A stretch of 64,000 nucleotides of DNA from NCBI GenBank assembly GCA_050084515.1, contig CM114275.1, positions 310,001 to 374,000 on the forward strand, written 5' to 3'. The notes under the pieces were generated by a model. It was given only the letters and a program-made list of their open reading frames with translations. It did no database searches and was not told the DNA's origin. The position numbers were made by a program, and so were the translations under genes. Of this stretch, positions 1 to 11,450 are shown one piece after another (the stretch's first letter is position 1; each line of letters begins with the position of its first letter). The DNA comes from Blasia pusilla. Taxonomy: Eukaryota; Marchantiophyta; Marchantiopsida; Blasiales.

Positions 1-2276
1 CTCCCCGCTCCTTTCTACTTGGCGCGCCTCTTTGGAGGAGAGAGGGAAGTAGCAAATACTTAACTCCATTCAAAAATTCCGAACGTCAGCATGTGTCTCC
101 ACGTAACAGGTGCTTACTATGTTTGTCCAGAGCCTCCAATACTTATGTGCCAGATGTCTCAAACAAATGCCAAGCAAGGCACGATTAGAGCATAATGCGA
201 GATCTGATATCTATAGAAATAGGCCGAGATCAAATACAGATGGTCGAAAAAAAGATTGTGAAAAGAAAAACCTAACACCCTCGTAAGATTCACTTTCTTT
301 TTTCCCTTTTTAGTAACCCCCCTTGCTCGGTTAAAAATAAGGCGGCTTCTCACCTCGTTCAAATAGATGGCCGTCTGAATAAAATCTGAGGCAAATCTTT
401 TTAACTTTTTCTCACAAGAGGACAATTTCAGACGACCACTTGTGGAGGAGCTTCACTTCTTTGGGAACTGGGAGTTACCAAAAGAAGTAACCCACCCCCT
501 CCTCACATTATAGTCAACACTCTAATTCCTCTCATATGCCACCTTCTTCATTTCTCCAAGGGCTTTATTCCATGCGCTGCGGGTCTCCGCGACCTTAGAA
601 GGTCGCAAATTTTTTAGCGTCCTCCTGACCTCGACCTGCCTATAACCTGAATTAGTTAATAAAGATCGATGTGCCTCTCTCTATTATTCAATGGTAACTT
701 ATTCTGATCGCGGAAATGAGGGTAGTGCGTACATGGGATATGGCCCTAAAAGAAGTTCCATCCACCTTAACTGATAACATTGAAAATAAAAAGTTACAAC
801 CCAAAACGTCATGTAAAAGGAAATCTTAGATGAAATAAAATATTAGTTTTTAACAAACTCATATTTATATGTCGGTCGATTTTGCATCACGGGTGCCTTA
901 CTAGCAGTAAAGATGTCCGGAGTCATTTCGTTAACTCATTGACCCTTCAATTCAGCCGTGGAAAGTTTAGCGACTCCTTGAGGGCCGAGGCTGCTGACTG
1001 GTCACAGGCCGAAGAGGATTAGGGTCGACTGGAGCAGGTGGATTAAGATTACAACAATTGCGAGAGATTGGGCAGGACAGATCGGAATTTAATTTGGAAA
1101 GTAGGGCGCCAGGAGCCAAAGCTTGGCGTCACTGCTATCTATGGCGCAGCACGTCGGATTCATGAGAGTTCGCTTGTCGGGGGTATTCCTGTGGACGACT
1201 CCCTGAGAGGCTGAGACGTTCCTTTCTTCTCCCTTACTACTCACCTCACGGAACGCACGACAGATCGATTGCACCTGAGTCGGACAAACGGAGTTGTCGT
1301 TTACGTAGCCGAAGCTAAGTGAGGAGAAAATTGCGGGCCTGCGGAGTTCACGAGTGCATGTCTGTTGCACCAAATGTTTCGCCGACATGCGATTGACTGA
1401 CGTATTTCGTCGCACGTCTGGTACGAGATCGGAACAGCTCAGTTTCTTTCTTCCAGTCAGCGGAAATGGGGAGCCATTGTTCCCCTCAGCGGCATGAAAA
1501 CAAAATGCAACAGTTGCGGACACATCGACGAGAACAGATCGAAATCGTCACGTTAAGCGGCTAAGCGAGGATAACATTTTAGTCGTCGCGCAAGGAAAGA
1601 CCTGACACCCGCTTTTCTAAGTTTCGTATTAGCGGGGATTGTCTCCGACTTCAAATTTGATTAGACGAGTTAATCCTGGGCTAGAGATCATGTGCAGAGC
1701 GGTGACTGCGCTTGACCGGCGTCAACATTAGTCGCAGATCACTTTTGTTAACCTGATGGACTCAAGCGAACCAGAGAGTTTCGTACTGTTTCTACTGCAG
1801 CAAGCTATACTGTAGAAAATTCCAAGAAAATCGGACTGCAAGATAGTGGAACCAAAGTCGTCCTTGAATGTCTTGATCAAGTCTGCATTAAAGATTTTAC
1901 AAAGTGTGCACCGAGTCCAATCGAACATCAGATGGACTACGAAAAAAGTTTGCTCCACTATAGGCACTGTTATGCGACCAAATATACCGTGACGAGCCGT
2001 TTCATCTAGCGGACGTATTCGCTGGACTATGTACAGCACTTTCCTTCATCTAAGTGTTTCTCAATGTGTCATGATTTACACTCCGTGGCACAGGCACCGC
2101 CGTATCTTCTGTCCACCGGAAACAATTATATACAAGGCCACCTCCTTCCATGAATGGACCTTCAAGAAAATCTCACCCAAGGGCTTCATAGCTTTGTCCC
2201 GGGCTTGCAGTGATAATGGTGGGTTTGATGTAGTGAAAAGGGTATGTTGCGGAATCAATTTCGTGCATTTCGACTC
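1..2276. other. moderate-GC island, no recognised gene
   Basis: This stretch has higher GC than the AT-rich DNA elsewhere in the window. It holds several short ORFs, the longest 144 codons on the minus strand at 1089-1523. None shows a domain or motif I recognise, and none is convincing as coding on its own. It may contain UTRs, introns or exons of a host gene, or an old unrecognised repeat. Confidence 0.3.
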
Positions 2277-2816
2277 CTAGACATCGGGTTCTGCGAGGCG
2301 TGTAGCAATTGCGGAATGGTACCAGCCATCATGCCACGTTTGTGACGCTCGCATGCTTCTCCGCAGAGCACGAGCCTTCTCCGCAGTGAATTCCACCTGC
2401 CTGGGAATTCTGCCGGTCTTCTTAGAAGAAGAAATGAGGTCAGGCAGAGGGGTGGAAGATCCGCGTGCCGATGAAACGGGAGCCGGGCAGGGAAGTGGAG
2501 GGCCGGCCTCCTCCTCTGTTTCATTGTGATCAGAATTTGCTAGGAGAGTACTCCACTGCTCGTCCGCGGATACATTGAACAGGGGTGCCCACCACAACGA
2601 TCTGGACTTCTCGACGCCACTAATGAGAATGTCTTGCACCTCTTGCTTCAAAACTCTTCCCTCCTCCTTGCCTTGCTTTTGGTTGTGGTCGAACGCCGTA
2701 GAGCTTTCCGAAACTACACGTAAACAATTGCAACGAGTGCCGCCTGCTTGACCAACCCACGTGCTTGTCAGTGGAAGCGCACCCGAGATGAAGGTAGTCC
2801 TCGCGGAAATTGCCAT
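2277..2816 (-). CDS. possible exon of an unrecognised host gene
   Basis: This 179-codon open frame is the most protein-like ORF in the window outside the transposons. It is hydrophilic and has a Glu-rich stretch (ETEEEAG), a Pro/Ser-rich linker, and a basic C-terminal part with the pattern FTAEKARALRRSMRAS followed by WHDGWYHSAIATRL. That end looks like a conserved helical motif rather than random translation. I do not recognise the family and assign no function. The first Met may be internal to an exon, because plant genes are usually split and splice sites could not be verified. A second minus-strand frame with a membrane-like segment lies just upstream in the same orientation and could be an earlier exon. 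It could also be a chance ORF in GC-richer DNA. Confidence 0.3.
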   Translation of the reverse strand: MAISARTTFISGALPLTSTWVGQAGGTRCNCLRVVSESSTAFDHNQKQGKEEGRVLKQEVQDILISGVEKSRSLWWAPLFNVSADEQWSTLLANSDHNETEEEAGPPLPCPAPVSSARGSSTPLPDLISSSKKTGRIPRQVEFTAEKARALRRSMRASQTWHDGWYHSAIATRLAEPDV

Positions 2817-2878
2817 CTCCGAAGCAAATCACCAGCACAAAATGTTCGCGTCTCCTCTCCCACGTTATCAACCGAAAC

Positions 2879-3079
2879 CTACACCTCGATCAAGATCTCC
2901 GGAAGAAAACTTGATTCAACTTCAATCGAGCTCGCTACGAACACTCGATAGCAGGCAAAGACGAGGTAGATCGCAACAACGAGAATGTTGCTTCCGACGA
3001 AATCAAAGGTCCGCTTAAGTATGTAGTCTTTGCTTGCAGATCTTCGGAGACACCGAGCACGTCTCGATCTAGCACTCAC
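2879..3079 (-). CDS. possible upstream exon with one membrane segment
   Basis: This 66-codon frame begins with a basic Arg/Ser/Lys-rich stretch and continues into a hydrophobic run (NILVVAIYLVFACY) of about 15-20 residues that could span a membrane. A sequence resembling a GT splice donor lies close to its end (minus strand, about 2885). It shares orientation with the frame at 2277-2816, so the two could be exons of one gene. This is speculative: no family is recognised, the intron is not proven, and a chance ORF is the main alternative. Confidence 0.18.
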   Translation of the reverse strand: MSARSRRARCLRRSASKDYILKRTFDFVGSNILVVAIYLVFACYRVFVASSIEVESSFLPEILIEV

Positions 3080-4250
3080 TACGATTGTTACAGAATACTG
3101 GATGATTGACGATGAGTAAGCTCTGAAATTTGTGGAATGGATGCTGGGACTCTATTCCGCACGCGAAAGCACAGGACGCGGACTGTAGCTTTCCGCAACA
3201 AGATGATGGCGCACGTGCACAACTGAAAACTCGTTCAGCGCATTTGCTTACTCTTCGAGAGCAAAACACTAAAAGTTCCCAACTCGGGCAGAAAGCAGAC
3301 TTGGACCTCTTCCTCCACTCAAAAACTACGAAAAGCACAACGTTTACGCCCTCAGACTATTCCGACTCGCAGACCTTTCCATTTTATCTTGCCCTCCGCT
3401 CAACCACTCTGATGCGCTGTTCCGCCTTCGCTTCGTCCATTTTTCTCTCTCACTTTACCTGCCGCGGCAGAAGCTCTTGGATCAATCAATGCTCCCGATC
3501 TCGCTTTCCGGGTCCCACGGCTCCTGTACTTCCTGCCGACTGGCCAAAACTCGCTCTTCCCACGTCCACCTTCGAGCACATACCGCCCGTGCTCGATTCT
3601 CCCGGACCTCCCAGCGATGTCGATCGTAGGGCTTGCCTCCCTCGAAACCCTAAATGTGCCCCACCATTACGCGCCATTCTCTTGCCGAGTGCACACGTTT
3701 AGGCTCCTCATAATCTTCGTCGTCCAGCGTCTCTGCGCAAATCGAGCGATTTCGCTCCACCGGCCACGTTTACACCTGACCGAACTCCTACCTCTTCCAG
3801 ATCTTCTGGCCGTCCGTGCCCCTATTTAGAGCCCTACGGTTTACCGCCCTAGGCGAGGCGCGGCGCGGGGTTCGGGATGTTCGTTTGGGGGGAGAATATA
3901 CCCCTAACTCGCCGCCCGATTCGGACCTTTACGTCAGGGGAAAGTTCCACCGTGAGAATTTCTCCTTTCTGCTATCCCGGGTTCGACTGTCGTGCCCGGG
4001 ATCGTAACGGCTAGCACAGGACAACCGTTTAGATGATGGATCCACCGTGCGTGGTCGAAGATGCTGCGAATGTTCTTAGGGTGTTCTTTGTCAGGTGGCA
4101 CACGGTCCAACCGTCCAGGTCTCCGCAGTGGAGGACTTTATATTATTATCCTGTGGATCGGATTAGATCCGCGCTGTCGGACATTCCGGTGCCTGGCGAA
4201 CCTCCGGGATGTCCCTCGCGAAGATACTAGCTAGCTAGCTAGACATGCTG
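3080..4250. other. moderate-GC island, short ORFs only
   Basis: Moderate-GC DNA with overlapping short frames on both strands, including a 190-codon plus frame at 3130-3702 of low-complexity, Pro/Ser-rich composition and a 65-codon plus frame at 4033-4230 that ends in TAG just before a short (CTAG) run at about 4227-4243. None is recognised. It could be promoter, leader or UTR sequence of a gene. Confidence 0.3.
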
Positions 4251-4359
4251 CCCAATACGTTACGACTTAGAAGCCTCACGTTTACCATGTTTTATTTTCT
4301 TTTTGTTTTTAAAGCTTCATTTATGTACGCGGTTCGAAGGTTTACTCATGTGCGGGTTC

Positions 4360-4389
4360 ATTTTCATTCGTTTTAATACGAATGAAAAT
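4360..4389. repeat. 12-bp perfect inverted repeat, 6-nt loop
   Basis: ATTTTCATTCGT pairs perfectly with ACGAATGAAAAT across the loop TTTAAT. It lies 45 bp upstream of the miniature Helitron, in non-coding AT-rich DNA. No function can be assigned. Confidence 0.6.
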
Positions 4390-4433
4390 CAATTACCCTA
4401 AAAGCTCTCTTATGCTAATTGACTTATCTCATG

Positions 4434-4611
4434 TCTATTATTGTTGGAGAGTATGTTTTGGTTTGCAAACAGTTTTACACGTAAGAAAATATTTCAAATA
4501 TTATGGGTAGCAAGATTTTTTTTTGAAGTTATTTGTAATATCATCGTTCCCTTCACGGGCACTAACAAAACATTCTTTTATTTCCCGTGCATCGCACGAG
4601 CATTTTACTAG
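4434..4611 (+). mobile_element. miniature non-autonomous Helitron (candidate)
   Basis: The plus strand begins TCTATTATTGTTGGAGAG, a plant-Helitron-like 5' terminus starting with TC. It ends with a hairpin (CGTGC-ATC-GCACG at 4586-4598), then about 10 nt, then CTAG followed by a host T. These are the terminal signatures known for Helitrons. The 178-bp body has no coding capacity. The 5' start (TCTATT.TTGTTGGAGAGT then TTTGCAAAC) closely matches the presumed start of the minus-strand element ending at 54014, suggesting one family. The base before TC is G rather than the usual A, which lowers confidence in the exact 5' boundary. Confidence 0.5.
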
Positions 4612-4860
4612 TTGGGCATGATTAGAAAAGCACAATTGGAGTTCGACGATTATCCCATGGGACTGAAACAAGAGTTCCGGCTTTCAAATCGGTTTTCAGA
4701 TATCATATGCAAAGAAGTTAGTTGGTTTTTTAGGCACTTTCAAATAAATTGGAAATTCTCAATTTTAACAGGTTAGCTTTACCCCCTTATGGTTGTGGGG
4801 AAAAGGGTGGACCAAAGAACTCACCAAAAGTACAAAATCAATGAACTTCAATATTACATA
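4612..4860. other. spacer between two Helitron termini
   Basis: About 250 bp of AT-rich sequence separates the 3' end of the miniature Helitron from the 3' end of the large minus-strand Helitron. No gene is visible. Confidence 0.5.
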
Positions 4861-4989
4861 CTAGTAAGATGCCCGTGGGATGCGTGGGATAAAATATCAA
4901 TAAGAACAAATCTATTTCATTGAAGTACTTCTTTATACACCACATTTCGTGTGAAGTGTCTTATTTCATTTGAAAGGGCATCAGTTCAA

Positions 4990-7900
4990 ATTGTTATATT
5001 AATTTTGTTTCTTTGTCCTACTCTTGACATGCTACATATAATTGATCATGAGAAAATACTGATGTAGGTCGGTAAATTCCTATAATTTTCAAGGTTTAAC
5101 CTCGAGATTTCTTGATATTCATGGCAAAAGCAAGACAAATAGGAAATTGAAATGTACGTAAATCAAAAGGTAAAGCCAAGTGATGCAATCAATGGGATTC
5201 ATGGAATAAAGGCTCGATCTGCAGTGTTCTTGCTTGTGATAATTTTGGTATCAATAACATGTTTCATGAATCCATGGATCACCAATCTAGTTCCATTGGC
5301 TTGTCCATTTGAACCGTTCAAGCTTCGTAAAAAAATTATAGGTGAATCAATTTTCAAGCTTAGACAATGTGATGATAAACCTGACCGTAAGCAAGCATTT
5401 AAGAATTCTGTCGGATAGATATAACTCATTCCCTCATCTCGAACAAAATCAACATGTACTAAGATAAGTATGTTCATGCATATAACAAATATATCTGAGG
5501 AGATGATTTTAGTTTTGATACATGATATAATTCAAATACTTGTGAAGAAAATGACATGAAATTTATATGAAAACCAATATCACCTCTCCATAGAATCGAG
5601 ACATGACGTCTGCATTGATGTCATCAACATCTCAATTTTTTGGTGTAAGAATTGTTGTGTCTCTTAAAAAGTTGATGTAATGAAACTTTTCATAATCATT
5701 TCCATAGATCATGATGTTAATAAGATTTCTTATCTTCTTACTCTTTGTCACCATATCATTTGGCAATCGTATAAAATCCTCTCCCAAGTGAAGATTCCGA
5801 AGGCACACGACCCTCTCCAACCTCCAATAGCCAATCTGCAAAAGCTTGTTGTTGTACACGCATGTTTAATTCCAAATTTGAACTCTCATATTTGTTGTAA
5901 GCTTCGTTACCCTTACATGAGACCATTCATATGACCTCTTTAATGTAGCTTGAATAATTTTTGGACGGTCTCCATGACGAACAACATGTAACACTTGGCG
6001 AAGATCCCCACGAAAGATCATTAATTTTCCACCAAATAGAACATTCCTCAAGTCTTCCGATACCACTCCCATGATATCTTGAAAGGATCAATTTACAACC
6101 TCTAATGCATGGCAATGAGTCATCGGTGCCTCATCCCATATGATAAGCCAAGCCCTTTGAATCAAGAGCCTAGCTTCGCTATTAACAGGTAAACTACAAA
6201 AAAAACATACCGAAAGATATAATTATGTTGGGCAAGTATTCTCTTTACCACATTAAAAGAAATATCAAGTCATGACATGGGTAGATACTTGCAAGTGGAG
6301 GTTTCATCTACATTAATTGGAATCTTGAAACGTGAATGCGCAATGCGTCCTCTATTTAACAACAAAGCAGTTATTCCCAATGAAGCGATAACTAAAGCTA
6401 TGCCTCCAGCACCTCTTACACTTGCAAGAATAACATTGTATAAAAAGTTTTTTCCTGTTTCGCCAGGCCCATCAATGAAGAATAATCTTGAATCGGAAGA
6501 AATATCACCAAAAATAATGCTAACAACTTTATCGTGTATAGCATCCCAAATCAACCGTTGTCCATCATTCAAATTTTGCTCTCTAACCTAGCTTGTTCAT
6601 GTAAGTGATCTCGATCATACATGAGTTCTTCCGCTCCCAAATACAAATATAAAGATGAAGCTTGGAAATCCGCTTGAGTCATATCAGGGAAATCAGATAA
6701 TCATTTTCCTTGATCTTGCAAATCATAGTGGACATCCAATAATACGGTGCTAATAATTAAAGCGCTTGGAGTAAGATGAGGAATCCTAGTTTTACGCACA
6801 AAGGCCACGATTTGGGAAATAAGTCGAACAAAAAAAAGATAAAATAAGAATTGTTATCATGGAAGTAGGAATAGGAATTACCTCGCGTCGCATGTTCATA
6901 TAAGATACCCTCTTTGAGTGGGATCCAAAATTGACTCTATAGTTCAGAGTGTCGAGTTGGGGTGTTGTGCGAGAATAATAGCAAAGAGTTGTGGAGCGTC
7001 CGACTTGTGCAGATTTCGATGCTTCTTGAAAGCATGAGAAAACTTCCCTATCATCCTCAAGAAGACCCATTTGAATAGCGGCCTCCTTGAACGTTGGATA
7101 TAGCAATCCTTGCGCAATTCTCAAGTATTCATACGTAGTTGACCTCTAACATGATGAAGCAACAACCGCAACCAATATTGTTCTCCTTCACCTATGAAAA
7201 CTTGAATGTAGTCACTTAATATACCAAACATAACAATGATTAAATGATGCTTGAAAATTTTCATAATTTGTAAGTACATTGTAGAAATTGCAAACAGATT
7301 TACCTGGGTGAGTAAGATATAAGCGACCAAAGGGATGACCACGACCATTTCTTCTTTGAATTCTACAAATCCATTTTTTGGGCTCTAACGATAATAGGAA
7401 GGAAACTCGATGTATAGATATTTTTGAGCCTCCAAATCTAGTTTATTAGTTGGAAACCATTGTGTAAGATTTGTATCCCTATTCCTTTGTAATATCTCTT
7501 CAACATTGTCATGATCATTGAAGAAAATTATTTGTAACTCCGAGATGAGTTGCTAACCGTACAATACTTGGATGTTCTGCATATAAGCTAAACTTGAACA
7601 ATCTCTAACATGCCTCGGAAGAAGAAACATATCTATATATGATACACAATAATAATAATAAAAAGGAATTATTAAGGTATCGTATGGTCTCAAATGTATG
7701 GATGTATTGAAGCAATGAAAAAAAAAAGATTCATAAAAGAGTCACTACCTCGCATCAAGATAATGTGATGTTTCATCGATTGTCTCCCTTGTCGTTTCAG
7801 AAGTTGCATCATTTGAAACCTTAAATGATATCGCATCGGAACTCTTATATACATATTCATATAAGTCTTTCATAGCCAAACTATTCTTCGTGATCTCCAA

Positions 7901-9053
7901 ATTGATGTGACAATCAAAGAAAGTACATTACAAAGGATTGTTAGGAACAACCCGACGATTGTCCAAACTTTGATCGCCCTTCATTATCTTTATTCCATTA
8001 TCCAACCTATATCATAAGAATGAAAGAGTAAGTTAATACAGATTCATCTTATAATAAATTAGAAGGTTGGAAAGTTTTGCAAATCCAAAAGATGCAAAGT
8101 TTAGTGATAGATTGCATACCTTCGATAAATTGGATATCCATCCTTACTCTCCGTAGTTATGCTTGCAAATAGCTTAGAAAAGCCTTTGGTACACTTATTG
8201 GTTTCCTTATCCATGCATGGATCATTTGGATTGAGTTATCCACATGGGCTATGAACCATGCATTTAGCTACCTTAGAATGAAGTCTGGGATGAGTGTTTA
8301 AATTACGGATTTCATCAGATATTATACCATCATAATTGGATGTTGAGCGTGGCTTATCCTCATGATCGAGAATAAATCAAACTATGTACATGTGGTGAAC
8401 CTCTTTTTTGGAATTCAACCACATGAATGCAACCAAAAACCCTTCACAATATGTGCTTCTCGAGAATAAGCCTCAATAACTTTCTCTCAAGTATGGTCTA
8501 TTAGTAGGTTGTTGACCTACTGAATAATAGTGATGATGTGGTCTCCTCCCATTTAGGATTGCATGTCATTGTCAAAAAGTAATATGGTTTCCCATGGTGA
8601 CTTACAATGGCAATTGCATCTTAATAAAGTTGATGCATATGGTGTGGACCTCCACTAAAAGAAGAAGGCAATACAATGCACCTCCCAAACCTTGATCATC
8701 TTTATCACTTTGATACATGATTTCCTTTAGACCTTGATATAATTCAGCTTGCAACTCCTTTTAATTAAATCGAACCCAAGATAGTCGTTGCATGTCTACT
8801 GTAGCAAACATATCAACCATGTACTCTTGAGTAAGACAACCAAATCAAAGCAAATGATTATCGTCTTTGGTATCGACACGGGTTTAAAGTCGAAAAGAGG
8901 CAAATTGTAGCGTTGTAATAGTTTGTATCCTTCCTTCATGAAGAATCTCATCATCAATTCTTTCTTCCTCTATACAATCATCAAATCCTTCTATGTCTCC
9001 ATCCACTCATTCCACTATAGTAGGAATATTGGCAGTTTTGGTTTCTTCAAATC
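4990..9053 (-). pseudogene. Helitron Rep-helicase, C-terminal two thirds (broken)
   Basis: Minus-strand translation over several frames follows the Helitron protein in order. The Rep part has SSFSGGPHHMHQLY (about 8.65 kb) and TMTCNPKWEE (about 8.55 kb), then an HUH motif PHVH at 8384-8395. Next come DNRRVVPNNP (about 7.95 kb), HHVRG (about 7.15 kb) and YPTFKEAA (about 7.08 kb). The PIF1-type helicase has a Walker A-like GPGETGKNFLYN at 6436-6470, where canonical GTGKT is altered to ETGKN. Walker B is IIWDEAPM at 6125-6150, followed by GDLRQV near 6.0 kb. The C-terminal LRSLN, NGTRLVIHGF and DRAFIP segments lie near 5.2-5.35 kb, with weak similarity on to about 4990. Rep would nick and join strands in rolling-circle transposition and the helicase would unwind DNA. 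Stops and frameshifts are frequent, so it cannot make a functional protein. Confidence 0.85.
6270..6572 (-). pseudogene. Helitron PIF1-like helicase, Walker A segment
   Basis: This is the longest open stretch of the Helitron helicase (100 codons). It begins NDGQRLIWDAIHD, continues to GPGETGKNFLYN and ends after NVDETSTCKYLPMS, just as Helitron helicases run from motif Ia through motif II. The invariant Lys of the P-loop is kept but the following Thr is Asn and the preceding Gly-Thr is Glu-Thr, so ATP binding is doubtful. It belongs to the larger broken Rep-helicase and is not an independent gene. Confidence 0.85.
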
Positions 9054-9157
9054 TGTCGTGTGAATCCACATCGTCATACAACATACATCGCTGCCATACC
9101 ATACTCACATACCTACATAATATAGACGAGAGCATCCACAAACATAAGTGTACCACA
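9054..9157 (-). repeat. 3' terminal block A of gypsy copy A
   Basis: Directly after a purine tract the minus strand reads TGTGGTACAC and ends in CACACGACA at the Helitron flank. The segment AGCGATGTATGTTGT is shared with block A of copies B and C, so the block is homologous. It begins TG and ends CA. It is not followed by a block B, unlike copies B and C. Confidence 0.7.
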
Positions 9158-9172
9158 ACTCGCCCCCCTAAC
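9158..9172 (-). promoter_or_regulatory. polypurine tract candidate (copy A)
   Basis: The minus strand reads GTTAGGGGGGCGAGT immediately upstream of the terminal block. Copies B and C have closely similar G-rich tracts at the same place. In LTR retrotransposons such a tract primes plus-strand DNA synthesis next to the 3' LTR. Confidence 0.6.
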
Positions 9173-9332
9173 TGGCGGTTAGGTCCCTCTAACTCCCAGG
9201 TAGCCCTATACATCTACTACATGCTATACACCTTCGTGGGTGCATGAATCAGAAGGTTGGGTGCTAGGTTGCCCGATCGTTAGTCGCACATCTGTAATCC
9301 ATATCATGCAAAGATCAAGTCATCTACTTCTC

Positions 9333-9476
9333 CTAAGAACATCGAGGACAAACCCACCTTCGAGTAGGAACAACATCCATACGTGGAGTCAAACACATCA
9401 TGTGCCAACCCCTAGAACACCGATCACACACCAACATACGGGTTGCGTTACCAGCAGACCCACACAACATGCACCC
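9333..9476 (-). pseudogene. PHD finger at the C-terminus of copy A polyprotein
   Basis: The sequence shows a C4HC3 arrangement: CMLC, 11 residues, CDRC, 4 residues, HMMC, then W and a final CPRC just before the stop. PHD fingers bind histone H3 tails, often reading K4 methylation state. Here the finger ends the polyprotein after the integrase and a conserved linker (HLPNVDGTVDPSL). All eight metal ligands and the Trp two residues before the last Cys pair are kept in this copy. Many plant gypsy elements carry a chromodomain at this place; a role in choosing insertion sites is inferred by analogy. The surrounding frame (9333-9791) is open for 152 codons. Confidence 0.85.
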
Positions 9477-9479
9477 CAA

Positions 9480-10580
9480 GCTAGCACGTATCATGGCTAA
9501 GCTTGGGTCAACAGTACCATCCACATTTGGAAGATGACATGGCGCACAATTACGCACATGATCCTTCCAAACAACTCCATCACGACCCTCCAACATGAGA
9601 ACTCCAGAAGCTAACACCTTGCGCACTCGTAAAATAGTGCGGCCTGCCGTCACATCCAACGTTGTCGATGCAATCTGCTGCAAATAGACATAGTCCCACA
9701 TGGAACCTACGAATCGATGGTCGATAACCTCCATCCCGAAGGGTTGCATACCGCAACGTATCCCTGTGTTGAGCAATGGCAAGATTCTCAAAGGCTGTTG
9801 GCATAACTCTCCGAAAGAGCTCTGCCCGCTGAGAACACACTCTCATCCACATCTCTGGGTCATCAAGGTTCACCACCTCACTAGACTCCCAAAGAATTGC
9901 TGTTGGCAAGTCTGGATCTCGGCCGTGTAATAGAAAATAAGGTGAGAAGGAAGCCAAGGATGCTTGGCGACTAAACCTATACCCCAAAGCTAACCATGGC
10001 AACTGAATATCCCAGTCTCCAAGATGCCCCTTCTATAGGCCATACTTGCGCAATGCCCTCTTCATCGTCTGAACCACACACTCAGCCAAACTATCCGCCT
10101 TTGGATGATCTCGAGAGGTGAACCGATGATCAATCAACGCCTTGTCACACAAGACCTGAAACTCACCCTGAAACTCTGTACCCTGGTCGGTCAGCACTTC
10201 AGCTGGTGCACCAAAATGAGTAAGCACTCTATCAAGAAAAGCATATGCGGTTCCCTCACTTGCCTTGTCAGGTAATGCCACCAACTCAATCCACTTGGAG
10301 AAGTGCTCCACCATCACCAACACATATCAATGATGTCGTACAGTCAATGATAACGGTCCCGCAAAGTCCACACTCCAACGGTAATCCAACCCCATAATAG
10401 GCAAGGGGTGTAACTGTGGTATAGGGGCATTGAATGATGCCCTCACCCGGTCACAAACCATACAATATGACACCAACTGTTGCACCTGAGTATGCATGCC
10501 ACGCCACCAATATTGACCAAGGAGTAAGCTATACATATGCTTTACCCCAAAATGTCCCAACTCCTCATGGGCATGTCACA
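9480..10580 (-). pseudogene. retroviral-type integrase (copy A)
   Basis: The H2C2 zinc-binding part reads MGHFGVKHMYSLL, then WWRGMHTQVQQL, then YCMVC (10.4-10.56 kb). The DDE core follows: SVDFAGPL with the first Asp near 10.36 kb, VLTDQGTEF with the second Asp near 10.2 kb, and the third acidic residue in DSLAE near 10.09 kb. The C-terminal part includes RFSRQASLASFSPYFLLHGRDP and a beta-rich region before the PHD finger. Integrase inserts element cDNA into the host genome. The frame is interrupted at 10327-10323 and again near 10.0 kb, so it is a broken copy even though the catalytic residues remain recognisable. Confidence 0.85.
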
Positions 10581-10799
10581 CAATGCGCTCTCTCTGAGCC
10601 AAATGTGGCACTACTCGTACTCTATCATCCTCCCACACATGGAGAATATGTGTTCCCTCCAATCGATATCTCTTAGCACGTTGAAGAACACGGTCTCGCT
10701 CCTTGGCACTCACTATGCCTGGCACCCTACTAGTCCGTAGGAACTCCAATACCAACGCATCATCATGAATATCACGCTGATTCGTACCACCATCTCCAA

Positions 10800-11450
10800 C
10801 CTTAGGATCGAAGAAGGTGGCCATCTATCCTCTGACTAGAGTAAGATGTCATGTGGTCGTCCATACTAGAGTCCACCCCTAACCAACATAAAAAGGCGGA
10901 TGCATGCCAACCTGGCACCATCTCCTCATCAACCTCGTCGTGCCATCTAGCCCCGATTGCATCCTCTTGGCTAGTACATGGGTTCCTACTCAACCTATCA
11001 AGCATCAAGGTTGGCAACTCCGGTCTATGTACCACCCGGAAGTCATACTCTGTAAGATAAGAGCCCACCGTGCAAGCTTCCTGTAAAGCTTGTCGGACTC
11101 CATCAACCACTTGAGTAATTTGGTGATCGATAACAAGGGTAAATTGTGTGCCAAACAAGTACTTGACTAAAGTGTGCCCACATTACAGATCTTGCCAAGC
11201 ACTCTCCCTCATATGAACTGTAGTGCGACTCCCTTGCATTCTTCGAACGATTTGCATAGGCCACCACAAACTCCATGTGCTCATCATCATGTTGTGTCAA
11301 CACCGCTCCAAGTCCCAACCTACTCCAATCAGTGTGTAACAGAAATAGGCGCCCTTGATAGGTCTCCTCAAGATAGGCGCCGTCACCAAGCTGGGCCTTG
11401 AGCTCCACAAAAGCTCTCTCCTGATCATCTCCCCAGTGCCACTCCTGATC
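10800..11450 (-). pseudogene. RNase H domain (copy A)
   Basis: After the RT thumb (WHWGDDQERAFVELK) the translation gives LLHTDWSRLGLGAVLTQ, FVVAYANRSKNARESHYSS and EGECLA, the typical gypsy RNase H-like motifs with the first catalytic Asp in HTDWS and the Glu in EGE. A later frame gives FTLVIDHQ and DFRVVHRPELP. RNase H removes the RNA template during reverse transcription. A frameshift near 11.15 kb separates the two halves. Confidence 0.8.
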
